64,000 nt of DNA, from assembly GCA_916700875.1 (NCBI GenBank), contig CAKAKS010000032.1, positions 15,925,629 through 15,989,628 of the forward strand, read 5' to 3'. The translations under genes and the position numbers were made by a program. The notes beneath the pieces were generated by a model. It saw only the letters and a list, made by a program, of their open reading frames with translations. It was not told the origin of the DNA and made no database searches. This stretch comes from Sebastes aleutianus. Its lineage: Eukaryota; Chordata; Actinopteri; Perciformes; Sebastidae. Shown here in pieces: positions 1 to 12,000 of the stretch (the first letter of the stretch is position 1; each line of letters starts with the position of its first letter).

Positions 1-3000
1 GCGGTCAAGGTGTTGAAAAAGGACATCATTTTGCAAGACGACGATGTGGAGTGTACCATGACGGAGAAGAGGGTGCTGTCACTGGCCCGCTGTCACCCCT
101 ACCTCACGCAGTTGTACTGCTGCTTCCAGACGCCGGTCAGTACAGATTACACACACACACACACATGCACTTGTATCACAATTCCATAAGCTTTTATTGT
201 GAGGACAATCTTTGGCAATGAGGTAATGTTTTCATCTCAGACCAAATACCTTCTCGCTTGCCTTTCTGAAGAAATGTTTTCAGATCAAGTTGTGGCATGT
301 ATAGATGCTGTTACCTGGAAAGAGCACCGTTCAAACAAAGATTGTGAAACCCCCTAAAACACCCTTTATACTGTATTTTGAATATTCTTGGATGTAAGGA
401 TCTCTGATACTTTCCCATCCTGAATTGCTATGGATGAGGCTGCGTCTTTGCAGTAATATACAGTATTTTTTGTCTTTCAGTTATTTTGGTTGTTATTAAC
501 TTGCACACTAGCACCTTGCAAAGATTAAAACAATAGTCATTACCCAGTGTAAATACGTTGTAGGCCAGTTTATAGGTTACTTTTCAATATACCACTTTTC
601 TAATACAACTTTTGTTATTTTTCAGAATCACATAACAATTAAAAAAAAACCTGTATTCACAGTTCCCTCCTATGTTTTACATTCATGCCTTTCACAAGCC
701 AACATTTAGTTTGTTTTAATCAAACTCTGATGCGGTTCGTTTGGGCAGTTGTGAACGCAGTAATCGTTTTCTGGTGCGGACCAAAACAACCGGCCCAAGA
801 CCGCTTGCGAGAGGTGATGAATCAGAACGCAGGCTGCCTGTGCGGGCATTCATTGAGATGGACACCGGTAAACGACAGGTTAACATGAGTGGGAGAGGAC
901 TGACCTGGACCTCTACAGAAGTTTGAAGTTAGCTTGACCTCTGGGCTGAAGAGAACACACAGAATGTGCTAAATAAAGTCCACAAAAATAGTGACGTTTA
1001 TAAAGTCATTTGAGATAAACTGGAGGAGAAGGGATTTCGTGCTCACAGTAGATCAGCGCCGAGTCAAAGTGAAAACACTTCGACAGCAATACATCAAAAT
1101 CTGCGATTCCCTGCATAGAAGTGGCAGCTCTCGAGACAAAAAAGATAAATTTGCTCCTTCGTACACGCCCCTCAGCAAATTTTTTTTTTTTTTATTTGGT
1201 CCGCTTTCATTTGTGCACCGTGAAACTGAACCAGAATAAATAGAAAACAAACCAAAAGTATCAATTTCACTCTGATTCGGACTAGCCAAACTTACTACGG
1301 CTTGTGAAAGCACCCTTATACTGTCTTAATATCCTTAATATATTTCTTCTAAGCGTTACAGTATTGTAGTGGTCTTCATGCGGCAGGGTTTCCATTCTTA
1401 CGTTCTTGCCCAGTGAAATATCATGTTACTCCCCACACTGTTATCAGGTCCTGCACATATTGCTTTCGTTTCCTCTTAGCAAAAAAATGGCTACGTTGAT
1501 TATTTTTTGTGACCACTAACCACAAAAACGGTTACAGTTAGACACATTGTAGTGTTTACAGTTAGTACATAGTGTTGAATTAGGACACAGCATTGTAATG
1601 CCTACATTGGTCAGCAGGTGGCAGCAGTTTTTTATTAGTGTTAGGAAGTGAATGAGGCTCGGCTGGCAGAGCTGTTCTTTCCACAGTTCTTTGCACAGAC
1701 AGGATGACACTCCTAATCTGCTTTGGTTGTTTGAACCTCCACAGACCTACTTCACCTTGGATCAAAATAGAGCAGCTTGAAGTGAAGAGTTGACTCTGTT
1801 TCACTGCTCCCCTGACCCATTCAAAACCACACACAATGACAAAATAGCCTTTGTTCCACCACTGCACCTCATCATTACTTTTTTTAGGTGTTTTGTCACC
1901 CTTTTCCTTTTTAAAGGGTAATTTTGCATCCATTTTTAACTTTTCTCCTGGTGTGATATTTGTGAGTAGGTAAGGAAAGAGTGGGAGGTGAGATGAGTAG
2001 GGGGGATGTGTTGTGCCTGTGGTGAGGGAGATGGTAGGTAGTAGGCACTTTTTTTTTTTTCTTTTACCAAATGTCTTTGGAAAATCCTACTTCAGCACAG
2101 CGATGTATCATCAGTTACTCATCTTGACCATTAAACAGCGAATTAAATCTAATCTCGCATTGCCAGACATCTAACTCATGTTGACCGAGGTTCAGAGAAC
2201 GTTTTGCAAAAAATTAGTATTTGTAAACTTTGGAAATCCCAGAGGCCGTTCATTGGCTGTGGATTTAAAATGATGCAAAAGAAAAGGCATCAGTGGTTAC
2301 TTTAATGTTCAAGTAGAATTTAATTGACGTAAAACAGTGAACGGGGTTTTTGAGAGAAACTGGTTCTTGCACCTTGGAGCTCAAATGTCAGCGTGACTAG
2401 CATTTTAAAAATGTACAACTCAATAAGACTCATGAGAGATGTACAACCAAGAAACTGTTCTAGTGTGGATTTAAAGATTCCCTTTACAGTTTTACAGCCT
2501 CACCACACACAGTGCTGCCTGCTTCACTTGTGCAGCACATTATTATTATAAACATCTCAGACCACTCTAAACCACAGAAGCAGTTAAACGGAGTCAGCTG
2601 TGGCTGGATGTCCTGATCACTTCAGGAAGCTTTATGAGCAGATCTGTACATCTCATTCTCCTACAGTGTGCTTTTTTTCCTCCAGGCTCTCATTTCCTAG
2701 ATCACATATCGACCATATCCTGTAATGAGAGAGAAAGATTTATGGGTTTGATCAGTATTTCTTTTGCCCCGCTGACTTTCAACTTCGGTTAGTTGCACAG
2801 GAATCCATTAAAGAGACGTGAAATTTATGAGAAGCAGACATGTATCACCCTTGAAGCAATCTCAGCATGTCCTTGGTCATGGGTTCCTGGACAGTATAAT
2901 AACACGGGAGCTGTCTGTGAGGCGCACATGGTTTGTGTGCACATGTGTAAATGTGCTTCCTTTTTGCAGGACCGTCTCTTCTTTGTGATGGAGTTTGTGA

Positions 3001-6000
3001 ACGGTGGCGATCTAATGTTCCACATCCAGAAGTCCAGGAAGTTTGAAGAGCCCAGAGCACGTTTCTACACAGCAGAGATCACCTCCGCTCTCATGTTCCT
3101 GCACGACAAAGGCATCATCTACAGGTCTGAAGCAGGGGACACAAATAACAATGGGCTTTGCTGTGCCAAATAGAGTAGAACATATTGGTGCACAGAAAGG
3201 TCTCCAAAGCTTTACGTAATAGTCTACTGGAGTAAGGATCCATCTTAAGTAGATATTTTGTCTTTTAATGAGACCTAAAATAGTGTTTTGAAGAATGTAA
3301 TATTATTAAGATTTCATATTCTTTACACTACAAAAATCCTTGTCTCAAAATATTGGCGCAACAGAAAATTCATGAAAATAGGGAAACTGCAATGGAAACA
3401 TATAAATCTGTCTCACCCAGATGGTTGAATTGTTTTCTTCTTTTAAAGGTGCAGTATGTAGGATTTGGCGACATCTAGTGGTGAAGTTGGAGATTGCAAC
3501 CAACTCCCATCCGCTCACTCCTCCCTTTCCAAGACTGCGGTAACGTGAGCCGCCGAGTGCAAAACCGTGGTAACGCTGTTCGCCTCCCTCAGAGGCCATC
3601 CTTACCATAATAACACTACTTTAAGAGCAACTGAAGTCAGTCAGCGGCTGGCAGTAACACGGTTTTGCACTCTGCGGCTCACGTTACCACAGTTTCACAA
3701 GCTTGTCGGAGAACTACGATGGCCTTCAGGTAACGTTAAAACGGGAAAGGCTCTCTCTAGAGCCAGAGTTTGGTTTGTCCGTTCTGGGCTATTGTAGAAA
3801 CATGACAGAGCAACATGGCGGACTTCGTGAAGAGGACCCGCTCCCTTTGTAGATATGAAGGGCTCATTCTAAGCTAACGAAAACACAACGATTCTTAGTT
3901 TCAGGGGAATATACACTTATGAAAACATAGTTGTTAATATTATATTCCATTTCTGCTAATAGATCCACCGAAATGTTTCACACTGCTCCTTTGTGTAATC
4001 ACCTGAAACTAAGAATCGTTGTGTTTTCGTTTCCTTAGAATGAGTCGTTTATATATCTACATATGGAGCGGGTCCTCTTCAGGGAGCTGGCTGACATGTT
4101 TCTACAGTAGCCCAGAACGGACAAACCAAAACTGGCTCTAGAGAGAGACTTTCACGTCTTTGCGTCGGCCACCGCAGTTCTCCTACATACTTGGTACACG
4201 GGAGAAGTTCAGTTGGTTGCAATCGGCAACCTCACTGCTAGATGCCACCAGATCCTACACACTGCACCTTTAAGAAAAAATAAGTTGTGATGGCTGAATA
4301 TCATAATAAATTCTTTGTTAAAGGAGAACACCACACACTACAGACTACACATTTATAACAGAAAATCTATGTTACAAACTCGTGGCATGAAAAAGATGTG
4401 GGCATTTATCAAACAGGAACAGTCTAACTTAAAGACACTCTGAAGTTGCATTAGGGAAAATTTAGTATCCAGCATTTTTGGATCTTGGCCCGTACGAGGG
4501 ACTAAAAACTTGTCCTCTGTTGCATCGATTTTGACCATTTGTTTAATCTGTCTCTGGCGAATTGTCCAACTGAAATACTCCTTTTAAGATGAATGTGTTC
4601 AATGTGTTTATTCATCCATTGTTTCCTCACTTCCCATTTCACTTGAAACATCAGTTCAGTTTATTATGCCATCAATCATCTTCATCATATGCCCTTGTGT
4701 TTTCACCTCAGCCTCTTCTCAAACTATTGTTATCCCTTAATGAATTTTTTTGTTTCCATTAAAATTCCCCAAGTAGCTCTTGCAGCGCAGCGTGTTGCAA
4801 CCAAACGTTTGGACTGTGAATCCAAATGTTCAGTTTTAAGCTCATTATCACCTGTGTTTTCCTCAGGGCCCTATAATAGCAATCATTGTGTAACAGCAGA
4901 TGGCCAGAGTGCACGCTACAGCAGCATGGTTACAATTTTCATTTTGTGTGAACTGCACTACACTGATTTTTGTATGGTCATTGCTCCTATTCCAGCATCA
5001 GAGTATATTCTTTGAGATCTCTTTAGGATGCTGTTGTCTACTTGCAGGGAGTAGCTGGGTGGCAGAGCAGCGGGCTCCCTGACAGTGCATGATGACAAGG
5101 AAGGGGGCATCATGTGAGCTCAATCCTGAGTTATATTTAGTGGTCCTCAGTGTTCTGTGTCAGCCTGCACCACATAGCATGACTGTGGCTTAAGAGGCCA
5201 CACGCAGTTTGTGTGCTACAACTAAAATAACAATCCAAAGAGCAGCTTGCACATCAGGCCGGTGTAAGAAGAGCAGACCTCATGCTACCTCCTTTAAATA
5301 AGACTGTAGCCTCTCAGTCACTGTGTTGTGTAATATGCACGTCGTCTTGTGGCTCAACTAGATATCTCTCTAGATATAATCTCTTTTAGCTTGATGTGAA
5401 GTCGTGCTTTGAAGCTTCTCCGCAGCATGTTTACCGTTGCTGTGGTTATTCATGATATAAAATACATCTAGTTTTGTTGATGACTTCATTTCAAACAGTC
5501 TGAGCCCAGGCTGGCTGAATTGTACTAACCGACAAGGGAGGAGAGTGTGCAGGGGGTTAACACCGTATCACGAACAGTTGCTCAGCGTCATGCAATCCTG
5601 CAACAAACGCTGCCTTTGTGAAGCTGATACAGTTTGGTTGGGACTCTGCCAGAGAGGTGTTGTGTTGTGGTGTCTAATGTTTTTGTCCCCACCAGCATGT
5701 TAGAGAACAAACTATATTACGAGGGCACAACATATAAAAAATAATGGATTTAAACAATGCCATAACTTTATCCAAAATCTCATTTAAACAGTGTTTTAAT
5801 TGATCTTCATGTTGTGTATCAAGACACTGCTAAATTGAGACTAGTATCATAGTCATATAACCTTAAATTGATGTGTATTTCTATAGATTTCAGAAGACCA
5901 TGGTTGTTTGCCCAGATGCACTCTTACCCTCTAACCACAGTTGAAAAAAAAGTCTTACAGTATGTGCGTCACAGTCTTTGTCAGCACTTCCTCTTCTCTT

Positions 6001-9000
6001 CTTTGGAAATTTTCATATTGGTACAACTCTATCTCTTACCCAGTTAGTTGTTTTTACAGTGTGTTGAGTTTTGTGGATGAAGGAGTACAGGAGCATTAGT
6101 TGCAGTGGATTATTTGCATAGTGATGAGAGCATGATAGTAAAACATACAGGGTTAGGGATTCATTTCTCAGTGGAAACATTCATACTAAAATATATATAC
6201 ATCAAAAGTACTGGAAAGTGCTTTGGAGCATGAAAATATTTGCGAAATAGCAGAACTGGCCACAGACACCTACTTAAACAGAAATCAATTTACTGGCCTT
6301 CACAGCTTTGTTATTCCTGTTGTATTCTTCCCTTACATGCTGTTTGTAAGGCTGCGAGTGTCAGTCACCATGAACATCTGACTCACTGTTACACAATCGG
6401 CTTACGTTGGGGAAGAGCAAACCGGATTAATCCAACCAAACCAGTGTTGCTTGACCAGCAGTCTGTCTGGCTCATTTTCATTCAGAATGTTCTGTATTTG
6501 TCATCCTGTTTGAGGAAATTACTCAGGATCCTTTTTACGTTTTTTTTTGCTCGAAGAAACGGGAAATATTAAAAAAAAGTTCAGTTGTATGCATCTCCTA
6601 ATTGTCAAAGTTATCGTGATAAAAATGCATCAACGCAAATTCATTTTAACGCTAATCATTTTTTAAATGATTTAATGCAACTTAGCGGGCTCAGTCTTAA
6701 AGCTAGAGTGAAGATACTGGAATCATATGAAACTAGAAAACTTAATGAATCCATTAGTACCAACCATACTAGCTTGTCGCGAAGCTCCAAACTATTGGCG
6801 AGGAAAAACTGTCATGGCCATTTTCGAAGGGATCCCTTGACCTCTGACCTCAAGATGTGTGAATGAAAATGGGTTCTATGGGTACCCACGAGTCTCCCCT
6901 TTACAGACATGTCCACTTTATGATAATCACATGCAGTTTGGGGCAAGTCATAGTCAAGTCAGCACACTGACACACTGACAGCTGTTGCTGCCTGTTGGGC
7001 TGCAGTTTGCCATGTTATGATTTCCATAAAGCAGCATATTTGTCCACTCCCATGTTGATAAGAGTATTAAATACTTGACAAATCTCCCTTTAAGGTACAT
7101 TTTGAACAGATAAAAATGTTTGATTAATTTGCGATTAATCGCCATTAAATCTTTGAATCGATTGACAGCCCTAGTTGTTATTTATCTTCAGCATCAGCCT
7201 GTTTTATAACATAGTATCTTTTATCCAGCTTCTGTCAATCTCTGTACAATGACTTTGGTCTATAGTTGGGTCACCTGATCGCAGATTAGAGCTCAACTCC
7301 AGAGCCCACACTCAGAAGGTTTAATCTCTCTGTCAGATGACAAAGCACTGGCTGACATGAACACAGAGGACGAGATCTTTTCCATCGTCTGGTTGGGGAC
7401 AGACAGCACTGGGGAGGATACTTCCACTGATATTACAATACCTTTTTTTCAATTCAATTCATATTGAGACATGATAATGATACTTATTTAATAATAAAAA
7501 CAAAATGATTAATTTCAGCGGTTAATTTACATCAGTTTTATTGATACACCCCAAAATCACAAATCACACACCTTAGCTGTAGATGAAAAAGGTGTTCCAA
7601 ATTGCATAATTAAATCATTAAACATAATATCACACTAACTTCATTTACCTCCAGTACTTGTGATCACATCTGATTTACTGTGCTGTAAGAATCTGTTCCA
7701 CAAAAAAAAACAATAGTGCAGATTTTACTTCTCCTGGATTCAGAATAAATACATCTGAGCACTTTTTCCCCTCTTCCCAGCCTAAGCGGTCATCTGACTC
7801 TTCCTGGCTGCCATTTAGGTTAGTCATCTGTCTGTGTCACAGGAGCTTCACTGTTCTCAGGAGACCTTCTCTTTTTGACTCGTAACAAATTTCTACCTCT
7901 GCCAGATACATTTTGAAACAACACCGACAGGGTCGACTGGAGACTGAGCACAACAATTGGATTGTGGTGGCTGATTTATGTCTGCTGGATAACAATGCCC
8001 CAAAACAAATGTCTAATTCTTTGTTTCTTTCTGTGTTCGTCTTGTCTTTCAGGGATCTAAAACTGGACAATGTTCTTCTTGACAAAGACGGTCACTGTAA
8101 GCTGGCGGACTTTGGCATGTGCAAAGAGGGCATATCTGGAGGCGCGCTCACAGGAACTTTCTGTGGGACCCCGGATTACATTGCCCCCGAGGTCAGTATC
8201 TACACTACACTGAACAAACAAATTGGAACGTCATACACATACAGTTTAAGATCCATAACTACTAATAATGACCAGAGGTGGGATCAAGCCATGTTTTGCA
8301 ATTCACAAGTAAGTCTCAAGTCTTTGCACTCAAGTCCTAAGTCGACACAGGCAAGTTCTGAGTCCTGAACTTTGAGTTTCGAGTCCTACAGTTTCGAGTC
8401 ATAATGCGCTCTTCACCAAATGTAAAACCATTTTAACAACAGAGTAACTGGCGCCCAGTAACGTAACCTTAGTTCTTCATGGTTTTCTCCTGCAACTTGA
8501 TTGGATGCTGTCCGATTGGTTCAAACAAGGTGGATCTGGGGAATTAATTGTTATGTAATCACATATAAGTCCAAATAATATTCACCAAATATAGAGCTCA
8601 GAGTTCAACAAAAAACTGCACTTTTCAGGGATTCAGCAATAAACTACATAAGACAGAAATTCAGTTTGTACAGTTCAGTTCAGTCATTTCTAGGGCTTTC
8701 CCGAGCACCATTTTTTGGGCTTCGAAGCTTCGGTGAGAAATATTTCAAGGTATTCGAAGCTTCAAGCTTCGCGCAGCTTCTGTCCGTCTGTCTGTCTTCA
8801 TCTCACAACAAACACCGATAGTGAATGTTGAATATGAATAAATGAATAATGTTGTGGGATTATTCCTTATTTCATCGGCTATTTTGGAATTTTACTTAAT
8901 TATTACATAGTTATATAAAAACAAAACAAAAAACGAAGCATTCGAATACTGATTTGTTAGTTATTTCCCCCACGAGTGAATCCTCTTCCCAAACAAATCA

Positions 9001-12000
9001 ATAAAGGATCTCTCAAAAAGTAAATAAACATCTCTGATGCTGTCTGAGTTACCTTCAGTACCGGGAAGTTGACCGTCTTTGTGCAAATACTTTTTAAATA
9101 ACATACTTTTTAATCTTTGGGCTCAGGGAAGGTATCAAGTATTTTCGAGTCAAAAAGCTCAAGTCCAAGTGAAGTCACGAGTCACTGGTATTAAAGTCCC
9201 AAGTCGAGTTGCAATTCTTTTTTTTATTTTGTCAAGTCGAGTCTAAAGTCATAAAATTTGTGACTCGAGTCCACACCTGTGATAATGACGGACATTTGGA
9301 TCCTTTATCCACCACACCTGTGATACAGGACATTTTCATATATTTTGATGCTGTTTTATATATTTCAGTTTCTAAACATTAACAGCACGTATCAAAGAAT
9401 AAATTCAAACCATTTAGCTTCCTGCAGCCCAGGTCTTCTGAGTTCATATGCTGCCGTTCCCAGTCCCATCCTCTCTCCGTCACACCACCTCGCTATAAAC
9501 AAACACTGTGGTTACTGCCCGTCACTCCAAACTCCCTCCTGACTTACTGGAAGTCCACGTGGCTGTGAGGTCAGCCTGTGAAGGGCTCTGTTGACAGGCT
9601 CTGATCCCCTCATCAGAATGCACCTTTACAGACGTGCTCGGTTTTTATAATGAGGGATTAAGATGTGTGTGTGAAGTCTGTGTCCTCATGTTTGAGATTT
9701 TTCTCTGACTGAAGCTGTGTCTGGATTTATGAAAGGCTTCTTTGCTGTCCTCAACACTTGCTCCTCAGTGTAGCCTCACTGGTAGCACACTAATCCACTA
9801 ACTGAACCTCATGGAGTGGTTTTAAGTTTGCTGTAATGCTCTGTGTGTGCTGTGATTTTTAACTATAACGGTATGCTGTCTGTGACATGTTTCCACAGAT
9901 CCTGCAGGAGATGCTGTACGGGCCCTCTGTGGACTGGTGGGCTCTCGGGGTGCTCCTGTACGAGATGCTGTCGGGACATGCTCCCTTTGAGGCCGAAAAT
10001 GAAGATGACCTCTTTGAATCCATCCTCAATGAAGAGATTGTTTATGCGTCTTGGCTCAGCGCAGAGGCAGTGAATATACTCAAAGCTGTGAGTCTGCCTC
10101 TTTAGTTACATGATGGATAAAGCTGAATGAAGTGTCTTAGATTTCCTCTGTCTTACTTTTATTATGTTTTTGGGTTGTCAGTTCATCCGGTACATTCTCG
10201 TAAATGTGTTATCTCAGGAATGCCTGGAGGGAATTTCTTCAAATTTGGCACAAACGTCCACTTAGATTCAAGGATGACCTGGTGGTGAAAGGTCACTGTG
10301 ACCTCACATAAACACATTTTTGGCAATAACTCAAGAATTCATGTGCTAATTATGATTTACACAAATGTCTAACAGGATAAAATGATGAAGTGATGTTTTG
10401 GACAAACAAGGAACTGCAACTTGTCTGGTTGGCGGAGGCGTACAACCACCAGGCAGTAATTCTAGTTTCATATTATACAATTGCAGGAAATGTCTGTGAA
10501 GCTTTTTTTTTTTTTTAAACTGAACAAACAATAGAGTAAATCAATTTCTCACTGGACTTGTGACCAGCATTGTGGAGAAAAAAACAAGAAGTTTACTGAA
10601 AGACCAATTCCCTGCATTCGTGCACAGTGAATGAGCTTGCCGTGTGATATATTAAGATATCAAAGGTTGGAACAGCTTTGCTCTGGATCTCTGTGATTTG
10701 TTATTTGTTGTCCTTCAGAGTGACTGGCAGCCCTATGGAGCTCAGCCAGCCAGCTGTTTGGCCCGGGTCTCTTACATAACTATATTAAGGCATGGTCCAC
10801 TGCCCAGTCACAGCACCCAAGCTATAAATACGACTACGACACCCCCTCCCTCCACTCCTCCCCTCTCTGTACCCTGCTCTCCTCCTCTTATCCTTGTTGT
10901 TCTTCCAACATGCTTGAGGAAGCACCAGGCCCATCTCCCCTGGTGATCTGTGTCACTGCTGCCGCTGTCACGCGTTATGTAAAGATGCTTGTCGTGTGAG
11001 TGGATTTGAACACGGCTGCACTATTTATACCGAAGGTTGATCCGCTGCGAGGTTCTCCTCGTTCCTATAAGCAAGTTCATGGAGTTCAGTTGGGTTTGTT
11101 GAGAATAATTACTGTTTTAATTATAACTGAAGTTTATTTTAGTGGTTTGTGTGAAGATGTAGTAGAGAGTGGCTTCTTCATGTAGTAATGCTGACATGGC
11201 AGGTCTGGTGCTGAGGATGGCACAGCTGACGTGCAGACATGGAAAAATTGAATCAAATTCAGTGCAATAGTTTTTCTTAGGTTTTGTGGTCTGCAAGCTC
11301 CTGAACTGATTGACCCCTCCTGGTCTGTCTAACTCTTGGTTATTTCCACTTCAAGGGCCATACTGGTGTACTTGTGTTTTTTAGAATATGTTTTAACCCA
11401 TTAACTACAAATGACGTCATCAAAGTCATGCTTACGGCTGCAAATCCCTGCACACGATTGCATAAGTATTAAAGGGATAGTTCGGGTGTTTTGAATAACT
11501 ACAAATGACGTCATCAAAGTCATGCTTACGGCTGCAAATCCCTGCACACGATTGCATAAGTATTAAAGGAATAGTTCGGGTGTTTTGAAGTGGGGTTATA
11601 TAAGGTACTTATCCATAGTCAGTGTATTATCTACAGTAGATGACGGCCGGCACGCTCCCAGTTTGGAGAAACTGACAGGAGTTACCGCACAGAAGCAAAG
11701 CAATGTACTGCTGTGGACACAATAGTCTAAACAAACTAATCATCGAGGCAGCGGTAGACCAGCAACCCCTGTGTTCTGCGAGGTAAAATTACAGGTTTCT
11801 TCAGTGGAGCCTGGTGGCTTTGGTGAGAGCATAGATGGATACAACGGCTTCAGTTCCCTGTTAGAAAGGGCTGTCTGACGGCAAGGTAAAGTGGGGAAAA
11901 TATACTAAATATAGCACACACTTAAACGGATATTGATTTTTTTAGCTGAGCCTTTCTTTTAGGTGGCTAAAATATGTTTTGCTGCCGGCCTCGTCCACAG

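Larger units (their letters stand above)
3125..8052 (+). other. PRKCH intron between the catalytic-loop exons
   Basis: A 4.9-kb intron splitting the Arg codon of YRDLKLDN. It holds the TTAA-flanked MITE at 3443-4273 and the repeat at about 6570-7175. I see no coding or conserved signal in 4274-6560 or 7176-8040 beyond T- and A-rich tracts. Confidence 0.7.
8192..9898 (+). other. PRKCH intron after the APE exon
   Basis: Most of the left half is the hAT element at 8273-9281 with a second element nested in it. The remainder, 9290-9880, shows no recognisable feature and ends in the acceptor tttccacag. Confidence 0.7.

Noticed and set aside
2793..3173. 126-codon frame starting upstream of a PRKCH exon
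   Set aside because: Only 2970-3124 matches PKC. The extension on each side crosses clear splice sites and is intron.
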